A DNA stretch of 64,000 nt. It comes from JACVRX01 sp963819885. GTDB lineage: Bacteria; Actinomycetota; Actinomycetes; Jiangellales; Jiangellaceae. The notes below the pieces were generated by a model. The model made no database searches. It was not told the origin of the DNA and saw nothing but the letters and a program-made list of their open reading frames with translations. Of the stretch, positions 34,023-41,941 are shown piece by piece; the stretch's first letter is position 1, and each line of letters begins with the position of its first letter. The stretch spans positions 248,001 to 312,000 of the forward strand of contig CAWFXV010000030.1 of assembly GCA_963819885.1 (NCBI GenBank), written 5' to 3'. The position numbers and the translations under genes are program-made.

Positions 34023-35624
34023 TCAGCGAGGCGGTTCGGCGCCCTGCCGAAGTAACCCGTACGTGACCCCGTCGACCAGCGCCTCCCAGGACGCCTCGAT
34101 GATGTTGGCGCCGATACCGACGGTCTCCCACGAGTTCTTCCCGTCGGTCATCTCGACCAGCACCCTCGTGACGGCGTCACTGCCGTGCGCCGCATCGAGA
34201 ATTCTCACCTTGTAGTCGATGAGCTCGAGTTTGTCGATCTCCGGATAGAGCGTGCCGATCGCTGTGCGCAGGGCATGATCAAGCGCGTTGACCGGGCCGT
34301 TGCCCTCGCCGGTAATGACCGCGCGCTCGCCGCCGGCGCGCACCTTCACCGTCGCCTCGCTCTGCGCGTCGCTGCTCGGGTTCGATTCCGTAATCACCCG
34401 CCACGACTCGACCTCGAAGAACTGCGGGCTCACCCCGTCGGCTTCGGCTCGCAGCAGCAGCTCGAAGGACGCGTCGGCTGCCTCGAAGGTGTAGCCCTGG
34501 GCCTCCAACGCCTTCACCCGGTCGGTCACCCTGCTGACGAGCTCACGGTCGGCGGACAAGTCGTATCCGAGCTCGCGGCCCTTGAGCTCGATGCTTGCCC
34601 GGCCGGCCATGTCCGAGACCAGCATCCGCATGTCGTTACCGACCTGCTCAGGATCCGCGTGCTGGTAGAGGTCGGGATCGACCTTGATCGCACTGGCATG
34701 CAAGCCGGCCTTGTGAGCGAACGCGCTCGCACCCACGTAAGGCTGGCGCGAATACGGCACGACGTTGGTGACCTCCGAGACCGCGTGCGCGATCCGGGTT
34801 GCTTCGCGCAATGCGCCGTCGGGCAGGACCCGCAGGCCGCGCTTGAGCTCGAGATTCGCGACCAGCGTCACCAGATCGGCATTGCCGGTTCGCTCGCCGT
34901 AGCCGTTGAGCGTCCCTTGGACGTGAGTCGCGCCCGCGTCGACCGCGGCGAGGGAGTTGGCGACCGCGCAGCCGGTGTCGTTGTGGCAGTGGATGCCCAA
35001 CCGGACACCGGACGCGTCATTGACGGCCGCGACGATTTCACCGACATCGTCGGGAAGGAGCCCGCCGTTCGTGTCGCACAGCGCGACCAGCTCCGCGCCA
35101 GCTTCGGCAGCCGTCCGCACGACGGCCAGCGCATACGCCGGATCGCGGCGGTAACCGTCGAAGAAATGCTCGGCGTCGAGGAAGACGCGGCGGCCAAGGC
35201 CAACCAGGAACGCCACCGTGTCGCGCACCATTGCCAGGTTCTCCGCCATGGTGGTCCGCAGCGCTCGCTCGACGTGGCCGACGTGGCTCTTCGCCACCAG
35301 CGTCACCACCGGCGTCTCTGCCTCGACCAGGGCCCGGATCAGCGGGTCGCCGTCAACCCGGACATTGGGTCGGCGGGTCGCACCGAACGCCGCCAGGCTG
35401 GCGTGACTGAGGCCGAGCTCGGTCTGCGCGCGCCGGAAGAACTCGGTGTCCTTCGGGATCGCACCGGGCCAGCCGCCTTCGATGAAGCCGACGCCGAGCT
35501 CGTCGAGGTGCCTGGCGATGGAAAGCTTGTCGTGCACCGAGAGCGACAGCCCCTCCTGCTGGGCGCCGTCACGCAGCGTCGTGTCGTAGACGTGGAACCG
35601 GTCCACTGTCGATGCCAATCGCAT
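34023..35624 (-). CDS. cimA: (R)-citramalate synthase
   Basis: Condenses pyruvate with acetyl-CoA to citramalate, the first step of a threonine-independent route to 2-oxobutyrate and isoleucine. It is 533 residues from ATG 35622-35624. The alpha-isopropylmalate/homocitrate synthase signatures are FHVYDTTLRDGAQQEGLSLS, with catalytic Arg and metal Asp, and LGIHCHNDTGCAVANSLAAV with the metal HxH. GATHVQGTLNGYGERTGNAD follows. The HKAGLHASAI segment leads to a LeuA-type regulatory domain at the C-terminus, which suggests feedback inhibition. The QEGLSLS pattern and overall length fit CimA rather than LeuA. It is preceded by an Ile leader and attenuator hairpin. Confidence 0.9.
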   Translation of the reverse strand: MRLASTVDRFHVYDTTLRDGAQQEGLSLSVHDKLSIARHLDELGVGFIEGGWPGAIPKDTEFFRRAQTELGLSHASLAAFGATRRPNVRVDGDPLIRALVEAETPVVTLVAKSHVGHVERALRTTMAENLAMVRDTVAFLVGLGRRVFLDAEHFFDGYRRDPAYALAVVRTAAEAGAELVALCDTNGGLLPDDVGEIVAAVNDASGVRLGIHCHNDTGCAVANSLAAVDAGATHVQGTLNGYGERTGNADLVTLVANLELKRGLRVLPDGALREATRIAHAVSEVTNVVPYSRQPYVGASAFAHKAGLHASAIKVDPDLYQHADPEQVGNDMRMLVSDMAGRASIELKGRELGYDLSADRELVSRVTDRVKALEAQGYTFEAADASFELLLRAEADGVSPQFFEVESWRVITESNPSSDAQSEATVKVRAGGERAVITGEGNGPVNALDHALRTAIGTLYPEIDKLELIDYKVRILDAAHGSDAVTRVLVEMTDGKNSWETVGIGANIIEASWEALVDGVTYGLLRQGAEPPR

Positions 35625-35648
35625 TGGGCCCAACCCCTGACATGAGAA

Positions 35649-35674
35649 AGACCCCTCGCGGGTGCGAAGGGTCT
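35649..35674 (-). terminator. Attenuator terminator hairpin before cimA
   Basis: On the minus strand AGACCCTTCGC (35674-35664), loop ACCC, then GCGAGGGGTCT (35659-35649) form an 11-bp stem with one G-U pair, followed by TTCT. It lies 25 bases upstream of the cimA ATG and downstream of the Ile-coding mini-ORF. A preceding 7-bp hairpin GCGCGCC/GGCGCGC (35704-35698 and 35681-35675) directly abuts it. Confidence 0.7.
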
Positions 35675-35704
35675 GCGCGCCTGGCGTGGTGCTGGCCGGC
35701 GCGC

Positions 35705-35731
35705 CTACGGAATGATCGTGCGGAGGGACAT
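35705..35731 (-). CDS. Putative isoleucine leader peptide of cimA
   Basis: An 8-codon ORF, ATG TCC CTC CGC ACG ATC ATT CCG TAG, encoding MSLRTIIP with tandem Ile codons. It ends 30 bases before a terminator hairpin that itself precedes cimA. Placement, size and choice of codons match a transcription-attenuation leader: stalling at Ile codons when charged tRNA-Ile is scarce would affect the downstream hairpins. The Shine-Dalgarno is weak (GAG six bases before ATG). No alternative antiterminator pairing is obvious, so the mechanism is inferred from architecture. Confidence 0.6.
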   Translation of the reverse strand: MSLRTIIP

Positions 35732-35801
35732 CGGCTCAGAGCCTGCCACAGGGCTGCCGCTTGTGTGCACAGATGACCACATCGTGGACGCTCACGTCTC
35801 G

Positions 35802-36899
35802 TCAGACGATTCGGTGTAGCCAGCCCCGGGTGTCCTCGGCCCGCCCATACTGCAGATCGAGCAGGGTATCGCGCAGGCTCACGGTCACCGGGCCCGCGGA
35901 CTCACCGATCGCCAGCTCGCCGCCGTCCCACGCCAGCCGGCCGAGCGGGGTGATCACCGCCGCCGTGCCGCATGCGAAGACCTCGGTGATCTCGCCCGAC
36001 GCCACGCCGTCACGCCATTCGTCGACGCTGACCCGACGTTCCTCGACCTTGTGGCCGAGGTCACCGGCGAGATCAAGGATCGATGAACGAGTGACCCCCT
36101 CCAGGATGGTTCCGGTCAGCTCCGGCGTGACGATCGAGCCGTCGGAATGGACGAAGTAGAGGTTCATGCCGCCGAGCTCCTCGACCCATCGACGTTCGAC
36201 GGCGTCGAGAAAGCAGACCTGATCGCAGCCGTGCGCGAACGCCTCCTGTTGGGCGATCAGGCTCGCGCCGTAGTTCCCCGCGCATTTCGCCGCGCCAGTG
36301 CCTCCCGGAGCAGCCCGCGTGTAGTCGGCGGACAGCCATATCTTGACCGGCTCGACACCGGAGGCGAAGTAGGGGCCGACGGGCGACGCGATGACGCAGA
36401 ACGTCACCTTCTTCGCTGGCCGCACGCCGAGGAAGACCTCGGAGGCGAACATGAACGGTCGCAGGTACAGGCTCTTCTCCCCGCCAGCCGGCACCCATGC
36501 AGCGTCGATCCGGACCAGCGCCTCGAGCGCGCCGACGAAAGTGTCGACCGGAAGCTCGGGAAGGGCCATCCGACGTGCACTACGCGCGAAGCGGGCACCG
36601 TTGGCCTCGGGCCGGAAGCCCCAGATCGAGCCGTCGGCGTGCCGATAGGCCTTCAGCCCTTCGAAGATCGCCTGGGCATAGTGCAGAACGGCCGTCGCCG
36701 GGTCGAGCGAGAGGGTGGCGTAGGGCCGCACAGCTCCGTCGTGCCAGCCGTCATCCGGTGTCCAAGTGGCCGTGACCATGTGGTCGGTGAAGGAGAGCCC
36801 GAATCCCGGTTCGGCCAGAATCTCGGCGCGACGCTGCGCAGGTACGGGGTTCGGCGACATCGTCGTCGAGAACTCCAGCCGCTGCATCGAGCCGATCAT
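35802..36899 (-). CDS. ilvE: Branched-chain amino acid aminotransferase
   Basis: PLP fold-type IV transaminase making Ile, Leu and Val from their 2-oxo acids, 365 residues. The typical N-terminus includes RPYATLSLDPATAVLHYAQA, IFEGLKAYRHADGSIWGFRP and KSLYLRPFMFASEVFLGVRP. The PLP lysine is in GTGAAKCAGNYGASL. Later come QVCFLDAVERRWVEELGGMN and GTILEGVTRSSILDLA. GGGGAG lies about six bases before ATG 36897-36899. It is between cimA and leuB on the same strand. Confidence 0.96.
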   Translation of the reverse strand: MIGSMQRLEFSTTMSPNPVPAQRRAEILAEPGFGLSFTDHMVTATWTPDDGWHDGAVRPYATLSLDPATAVLHYAQAIFEGLKAYRHADGSIWGFRPEANGARFARSARRMALPELPVDTFVGALEALVRIDAAWVPAGGEKSLYLRPFMFASEVFLGVRPAKKVTFCVIASPVGPYFASGVEPVKIWLSADYTRAAPGGTGAAKCAGNYGASLIAQQEAFAHGCDQVCFLDAVERRWVEELGGMNLYFVHSDGSIVTPELTGTILEGVTRSSILDLAGDLGHKVEERRVSVDEWRDGVASGEITEVFACGTAAVITPLGRLAWDGGELAIGESAGPVTVSLRDTLLDLQYGRAEDTRGWLHRIV

Positions 36900-36950
36900 T
36901 GCCGCTCCCCTGGCCAGGTACTAGGACGTCCAACCGAACGCTACCGGGTT

Positions 36951-37015
36951 GTGAAGATCGTCGTGGGGCTCGGGGACGCCGTTCCAGCGGTGGCATTCAT
37001 CACGACGATCTTCAC
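36951..37015. repeat. 65-bp inverted-repeat element, copy 1
   Basis: Perfect 15-bp terminal inverted repeats GTGAAGATCGTCGTG and CACGACGATCTTCAC enclose 35 unrelated bases, between leuB and ilvE. The same ends occur at 52095-52158. A hairpin here could stop transcription from leuB, but there is no T run, and the shared ends suggest a small mobile or REP-like repeat. Confidence 0.75.
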
Positions 37016-37078
37016 GGCTGGCCGAAGAAGGCATGCAGCCGCGCTCGCCGGCTGAGATCGCCCGCCTCGCCAAAGTCG

Positions 37079-38122
37079 CTAGCGAGTGGCGAGGGCGGCG
37101 ATGACGTCGCCGGTCTGTTCGGTCGAGCGAGCCGCCTGACCACGCGTCGCGAGGTCGGCAGCCACGGCGTCCTCGACCCGCCGGGCGGCGTCGGACAACC
37201 CGATGTGGTCCATCAGCATGGCCACGGACAGGATCGTGGCGGTGGGGTCGGCGATTCCGCGGCCGGCGATGTCCGGAGCCGACCCGTGCACGGGCTCGAA
37301 CATCGACGGTGCTGTGCGGTCCGGGTTCACGTTGCCGCTGGCCGCGAGCCCGATGCCACCAGTCACTGCCGCCGCGAGGTCGGTGAGGATGTCGCCGAAC
37401 AGGTTGTCCGTCACGAGGACGTCGAACCGCCCAGGGTCGGTCACCAGGAAGATGGTTGCGGCATCGACGTGCAGGTAGTCCACGGAGACTTCCGGGTATT
37501 CGGCCCCGACACGTTCCACGGTCCGTCGCCACAGGTGTCCGGCATGGACGAGCACGTTGTGCTTGTGCACGTAGGTCAGCTTGCGGCGGGGACGGCGCTC
37601 GGCTCTGCCAAAAGCGTCACGTAGCACCCGCTCGACGCCGAACACGGTGTTGACACTGACCTCGTTCGCGATCTCGGCCGGAGTGCCCACCCGGACGGCC
37701 CCGCCGTTGCCGACATAAGGTCCCTCGGTGCCCTCTCGGACCACGATGAAGTCGATTTCGCCCGGGTCTCGCAGCGGAGAGGCGACGCCTGAGAAGAGCC
37801 GAGCCGGGCGAAGGTTGACGTAATGGTCCAGCTCGAAACGAAGCCTGAGCAGCAATCCCCGTTCGAGCACCCCGCTCGGTACTTCGGGATCCCCCACCGC
37901 GCCGAGCAGAATCGCGTCATGACCACGTAGCTCGGCGAGCACCGAATCGGGCAGCGTCTCCCCCGTCGCACGCCAGCGCTTCGCCCCCAGGTCGTATTCG
38001 GTTGTCTCGACCTTGAGGTCCGAGCCGGTCAGCACGGCGTCGAGAACCTTGAGGCCCTCCGCGACGACCTCGGGACCAATGCCGTCACCCGGGATCACCG
38101 CCAGGTTGATGCTGCGCGACAT
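37079..38122 (-). CDS. leuB: 3-isopropylmalate dehydrogenase
   Basis: NAD-dependent oxidative decarboxylase of leucine synthesis, 347 residues. It opens LAVIPGDGIGPEVVAEGLKV. Substrate Arg residues lie in GLLLRLRFELDHYVNLRPAR. The Lys/Asp catalytic region is LTYVHKHNVLVHAGHLWRRT and VDAATIFLVTDPGRFDVLVT, then the metal site DNLFGDILTDLAAAVTGGIG. The adenine-binding FEPVHGSAPDIAGRGIADPT motif completes the family pattern. Tyr and Lys positions fit LeuB of actinobacteria rather than isocitrate dehydrogenase. Confidence 0.96.
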   Translation of the reverse strand: MSRSINLAVIPGDGIGPEVVAEGLKVLDAVLTGSDLKVETTEYDLGAKRWRATGETLPDSVLAELRGHDAILLGAVGDPEVPSGVLERGLLLRLRFELDHYVNLRPARLFSGVASPLRDPGEIDFIVVREGTEGPYVGNGGAVRVGTPAEIANEVSVNTVFGVERVLRDAFGRAERRPRRKLTYVHKHNVLVHAGHLWRRTVERVGAEYPEVSVDYLHVDAATIFLVTDPGRFDVLVTDNLFGDILTDLAAAVTGGIGLAASGNVNPDRTAPSMFEPVHGSAPDIAGRGIADPTATILSVAMLMDHIGLSDAARRVEDAVAADLATRGQAARSTEQTGDVIAALATR

Positions 38123-38203
38123 GCGGGCAACCGTACGCCCGTGAGCCGGTGGGTCCAGGGCCCGCGCCTCCCCCGTCGGCGCAGGCCCTGCTCATAGCCC
38201 TGC

Positions 38204-38287
38204 TCAGTGGCCGGTCTCGCCGCCGTTGTCGCGGCGGTCCATCGCCTCCTGCAGCGCGTGCTGGGCGTTCTGCTGTTCGTCGGTCAT
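38204..38287 (-). CDS. Possible 27-residue small protein
   Basis: A short ORF with ATG 38285-38287 and GGAGC about seven bases upstream. It encodes a hydrophilic peptide beginning MTDEQQNAQHALQEAMDRRD, predicted to be helical and charged. It sits alone in the 479-bp leuB-serA gap. There is no homolog I recognise, so its reality depends only on the ribosome binding site and codon pattern. Confidence 0.3.
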   Translation of the reverse strand: MTDEQQNAQHALQEAMDRRDNGGETGH

Positions 38288-38571
38288 GATCGCGCTCCGT
38301 TGGTCGATCGATGCTGGGCGACGGGGCGCGGTACCCGCCGGATCTCGGCGCACGGGGGTGGTGTGATCCAAGTGTGATGTCCGGCGGAAGTCCCGGTTCG
38401 CGGGCGGTCCCTCGTCAATGGTGCAGAACAGTCGGCCAGCGGCAACACCGAACTCCGCGACGGGGAGCCGGCCTAACGGGACCCGTCGCGGCGGCGAAGG
38501 ATGATGACCGACCACGCCATGACGCAGCGAAAATTACCAACCGGTAGATCGCGATGTCGCGATAGATGGAC

Positions 38572-38596
38572 AGGAGTCTCGGATACCGAGATTCCT
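38572..38596 (-). terminator. Stem-loop downstream of serA
   Basis: AGGA-G-TCTCGG, loop ATA, CCGAGA-T-TCCT: 10 paired bases with one mismatch, six bases beyond the serA stop. There is no T run on the minus strand, so it is a stem-loop terminator candidate of the U-poor kind common in high-GC bacteria. Confidence 0.5.
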
Positions 38597-38601
38597 GATC
38601 A

Positions 38602-40191
38602 TCAGCCGTCCAGGTCGACAGACCGGCCCCACTGGGCGCCGATCGCCGCCACGATGTCGTCCATCACCCGTGGCGCAATGGCCTGGTCGACGGTCATCGC
38701 GACCATCGCGTGTCCACCCCGGACGTCGCGACTGACCTGCATCCCGGCGATGTTGACGTTGGCGTCGCCGAGAATCCGGCCGACCAGGCCGACCACGCCC
38801 GGCCGGTCGTCGTAACGCCAAAACGCCATGTGCTCGCTGGGTTGGACCTCGACGTCATAGCCGAGCACTTCCACCAGTTTCTCCACGTGCCGCGGCCCGG
38901 ACAGCGTGCCCGACACCGATACCGTCCGCCCGTCCGCGAGCGTCCCACGCACGGTGACCAGGTTCCGATAGTCCGGGGACTCCTCGTCGGTGAGAAGGCG
39001 AACGGCGACCCCGCGGTCAGCCGCGATCACTGGAGCGTTCACGTAGGTGACCGGATCCTCCACGACGTCGGTGAAGATGCCCTTGAGGGCGGCCAACTCG
39101 AGAATCTTGACGTCATGTTCCACGATTTCGCCGCGCACCTCGACATCGAGCTGGGTGGCCACGCCGCCGGCCAGTGCGGTGAAGATACGCCCGAGCTTCT
39201 CCGCGAGTGGGATCACCGGGCGGACGTCCTCGGCGATCGCGCCCCCCTTCACGTTCACCGCGTCGGGGACGATCTCACCGGCCAGGGCGAGCCGCACCGA
39301 GCGCGCCACCGCGACGCCCGCCTTCTCTTGAGCCTCCGCCGTCGAGGCGCCTAGGTGGGGCGTGACCACCACGGAGTCGAAGTCGAACAACGGCGAATCG
39401 AGGCACGGCTCGCTGGCGAAGACGTCGATTCCCGCTCCGGCGACCCGGCCCTCCTTGAGGGCGAGCGCAAGCGCATGCTCGTCGACGATGCCGCCACGTG
39501 CGGCGTTGATGATCCGTACCGTTGGCTTCACCAGCGCCATCGCCTGTTCGTCGATGAGGCCTACCGTCTCCGGTGTTCTCGGTAGGTGCACCGAGATGAA
39601 GTCGCTCTCGCGCAACAGCTCTTCCAGCGAAACGCTCTGCACGCCCATCTGCGCCGCACGGGCGGCCGGCACATAAGGGTCGTAGGCGATGACCCGCATG
39701 CCGAACGCCGACAGCCGCTGGGCGACCAAGATGCCGATCCGGCCGAGCCCGACGATCCCGGCCACCTTCTCGTAGAGCTCGGAACCCGCGTACTTGCTGC
39801 GCTGCCACTCTCCAGACCGCAGAGATGCGTTCGCCGAAGGGATGTTCCGAGCGGTGGCGAGCAAGAGGCCGACGGACATCTCCGCGGCGCTCACGATGTT
39901 CGATGTCGGCGCGTTCACCACCATGACACCCGCCTGAGTGGCTGACCGCACGTCGACGTTGTCCAGCCCAACCCCGGCCCGAGCGATGACCCTGAGCCGG
40001 CCCGCCGCCGTGATGACCTCTGCGTCGACCCTGGTCGCACTGCGAATGAGCAGCGCCTCACAGTCGACGACGGCGGCTAGCAGAGCCGTCCGGTCGGTTC
40101 CGTCGCAGAACCGGATGTCGAAGTCGGGACCCAGTGCCTGAAGGGTCGCCGGGGAGAGCTCCTCGGCGATCAAGATCACGGGCTTGCTCAC
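38602..40191 (-). CDS. serA: D-3-phosphoglycerate dehydrogenase
   Basis: First enzyme of serine synthesis, 529 residues, the long form with ASB and ACT domains. The N-terminus MSKPVILIAEELSPATLQAL precedes the NAD domain (GIVGLGRIGILVAQRLSAFG), with catalytic Arg/Glu/His in INAARGGIVDEHALALALKE, GAGIDVFASEPCL and VVTPHLGASTAEAQ. The central allosteric-substrate-binding domain follows from about residue 310, and a C-terminal ACT domain (DRPGVVGLVGRILGDANVNI) probably binds serine. The GTG start 40189-40191 gives the standard length. It lies between ilvC and leuB, a frequent actinobacterial order. Confidence 0.96.
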   Translation of the reverse strand: MSKPVILIAEELSPATLQALGPDFDIRFCDGTDRTALLAAVVDCEALLIRSATRVDAEVITAAGRLRVIARAGVGLDNVDVRSATQAGVMVVNAPTSNIVSAAEMSVGLLLATARNIPSANASLRSGEWQRSKYAGSELYEKVAGIVGLGRIGILVAQRLSAFGMRVIAYDPYVPAARAAQMGVQSVSLEELLRESDFISVHLPRTPETVGLIDEQAMALVKPTVRIINAARGGIVDEHALALALKEGRVAGAGIDVFASEPCLDSPLFDFDSVVVTPHLGASTAEAQEKAGVAVARSVRLALAGEIVPDAVNVKGGAIAEDVRPVIPLAEKLGRIFTALAGGVATQLDVEVRGEIVEHDVKILELAALKGIFTDVVEDPVTYVNAPVIAADRGVAVRLLTDEESPDYRNLVTVRGTLADGRTVSVSGTLSGPRHVEKLVEVLGYDVEVQPSEHMAFWRYDDRPGVVGLVGRILGDANVNIAGMQVSRDVRGGHAMVAMTVDQAIAPRVMDDIVAAIGAQWGRSVDLDG

Positions 40192-40347
40192 GGATGTGCA
40201 CCCTCTTCGCAGCGGTACGGCGGTAGGCGAGCGCAGCAGTGGGCCCGGCCGGCGGAAAGAGCCTATCTCCGGTCCAGCGTCGGCGGTGGCTTCCGGCCAG
40301 GCCACCGTGTCCGTTCTGCACGGCGTCCCCGGCCTGCCGCGACGGCG

Positions 40348-41373
40348 TCAGCGGGCGGCGGTTCCCTCGGTGTAGTCGTCGTCGGACTTCACCCAGCTCA
40401 TCAGCTTGCGCAGCTCTCGACCGGTTGCCTCGATCGGATGCTGCTCGCCCTCATTGCGCAGCCTGGCGAACTCCGGAGCGCCGGCGTCCTGATCCGCGAT
40501 GAAACCGGCGGCCCAGGAACCGTCCTGCACCTCGCGCAGCGTCTGCCGCATCCGCTCTTTGACCGATTCGTCGATGATCTGCGGACCGGAGGTGTAGTCG
40601 CCGTACTCGGCCGTGTCAGAGACCGACCAGCGCATTTTCGCGATACCGCCTTCGTACATGAGGTCGACGATCAGCTTGAGCTCGTGCAGGCACTCGAAAT
40701 ACGCGACCTCGGGCTGGTAACCGGCCTCGGTCAGCGTCTCGTAGCCCAGCTGAGCCAGCCGGGACAGCCCGCCACACAGGACCGCTTGCTCACCGAAGAG
40801 GTCGGTCTCGGTCTCCTCGGCGAAGGTCGTCTTGATCCCACCAGCACGCAGTCCACCGATCGCCTTGGCATACGACAACGTCAGTGGCCAGGCCTTGCCT
40901 GTCGCGTCCTGTTCGACGGCCACCAGGACAGGAACACCGCGACCATCGGAGAACTCACGGCGCACCAGATGTCCAGGGCCCTTCGGCGCCACCATGCAGA
41001 CGTCCACGCCCGCCGGCGGCTTGACGTAGCCGAAGCGAATGTTGAAGCCATGCCCGAAGCACAAGGCGTCGCCATCGACCAGGTTGGGCTCGACCGCATC
41101 GGCATAGAGGTGACGCTGGACCGGATCGGGCGCAAGGATCACGATCAGGTCCGCCTCCTCGCACGCCTCGTAGGGCGTGACGACACGAAGGCCCTCGGCC
41201 TCGGCTTTCGGCCGGCTCTTGGAGCCCTCCGGTAGACCGACGCGGACGTCCACGCCCGAGTCGCGCAGGCTCAGGGCGTGCGCATGGCCCTGGCTTCCGT
41301 ATCCGAGCACCGCCACGTTGCGGGACTGGATCACCGACAGGTCGGCGTCGTCGTCGTAGTACAGCTCTGCCAC
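40348..41373 (-). CDS. ilvC: Ketol-acid reductoisomerase (NADP+)
   Basis: Class I KARI of valine/isoleucine synthesis: isomerises and reduces acetolactate or acetohydroxybutyrate. 341 residues. MAELYYDDDADLSVIQSRNV leads into the Rossmann site NVAVLGYGSQGHAHALSLRD; the following VRVGLPEGSKSRPKAEAEG loop with Ser/Arg fits NADPH. VAPKGPGHLVRREFSDGRGV and the C-terminal knotted domain with metal Glu/Asp (FGEQAVLCGGLSRLAQLGYE; FECLHELKLIVDLMYEGGI) follow. It is downstream of ilvBN, 25 bp after ilvN. Confidence 0.97.
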   Translation of the reverse strand: MAELYYDDDADLSVIQSRNVAVLGYGSQGHAHALSLRDSGVDVRVGLPEGSKSRPKAEAEGLRVVTPYEACEEADLIVILAPDPVQRHLYADAVEPNLVDGDALCFGHGFNIRFGYVKPPAGVDVCMVAPKGPGHLVRREFSDGRGVPVLVAVEQDATGKAWPLTLSYAKAIGGLRAGGIKTTFAEETETDLFGEQAVLCGGLSRLAQLGYETLTEAGYQPEVAYFECLHELKLIVDLMYEGGIAKMRWSVSDTAEYGDYTSGPQIIDESVKERMRQTLREVQDGSWAAGFIADQDAGAPEFARLRNEGEQHPIEATGRELRKLMSWVKSDDDYTEGTAAR

Positions 41374-41398
41374 GGTTTCTCCCTGGTGTCGAGAATGA

Positions 41399-41923
41399 TC
41401 AGGCGGATCGGTCGATCGGACGCAGGGCCCGGTCGGTCATCGAGCGGGTGCCTCTGCTGACGGCTACCACGCCGGACTGTACGAGCTCGCGGATTCCGAA
41501 CGGCTCGAGGACGCGAAGCAACGCGGTCAGCTTTTCCGTGGAGCCTGTCGCCTCGATCGTGACCGCATCCGCGGCCACGTCGACGACTTTCGCCCGAAAC
41601 AACTGAACCGTCTCCAGTACGTGAGAACGCGTGGTCTGGTCGGCCTTGACCTTCAGCAGCAACAACTCTCGTTGCACGGACTGAGTCGGTTCGAGTTCGA
41701 CGATCTTGATGACGTTGACGAGTTTGTTCAGCTGCTTGGTGACCTGCTCCAGCGGTTTCTCCTCGACGTCGACCACCACCGTCATCCGCGAAACTGCCGG
41801 GTGCTCGGTAGGACCGACCGCGAGCGAGTCGATGTTGAAACCGCGCCGGGAGAACAGCGCCGCGATGCGCGCCAGCACCCCCGGCTTGTTCTCGACCAGG
41901 ACGGACAGCGTGTGCTTGCTCAT
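41399..41923 (-). CDS. ilvN: Acetolactate synthase small (regulatory) subunit
   Basis: Regulatory subunit of acetohydroxyacid synthase, 174 residues from ATG 41921-41923. The N-terminal ACT domain is HTLSVLVENKPGVLARIAAL with FSRRGFNIDSLAVGPTEHP, the valine-binding region. The second half is the IlvH C-terminal domain (ELLLLKVKADQTTRSHVLET; AVTIEATGSTEKLTALLRVL). It activates IlvB and confers valine inhibition. It starts 18 bp after ilvB. Confidence 0.97.
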   Translation of the reverse strand: MSKHTLSVLVENKPGVLARIAALFSRRGFNIDSLAVGPTEHPAVSRMTVVVDVEEKPLEQVTKQLNKLVNVIKIVELEPTQSVQRELLLLKVKADQTTRSHVLETVQLFRAKVVDVAADAVTIEATGSTEKLTALLRVLEPFGIRELVQSGVVAVSRGTRSMTDRALRPIDRSA

Positions 41924-41941
41924 GTCAGTCCTCACTCTTCC

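Larger units (their letters stand above)
38123..38601. other. Intergenic region between leuB and serA
   Basis: A 479-base gap with no established gene. It holds the possible small ORF at 38204-38287, a 16-bp palindrome ATCGCGA-TG-TCGCGAT at 38548-38563 that could be an operator, and a hairpin next to the serA stop. leuB promoter elements should lie at its left end; no convincing -10/-35 pair was found. Confidence 0.5.

Noticed and set aside
38503..38601. Plus-strand ATG ATG ORF near the serA stop
   Set aside because: It runs antisense into serA, and its start has no supporting domain.
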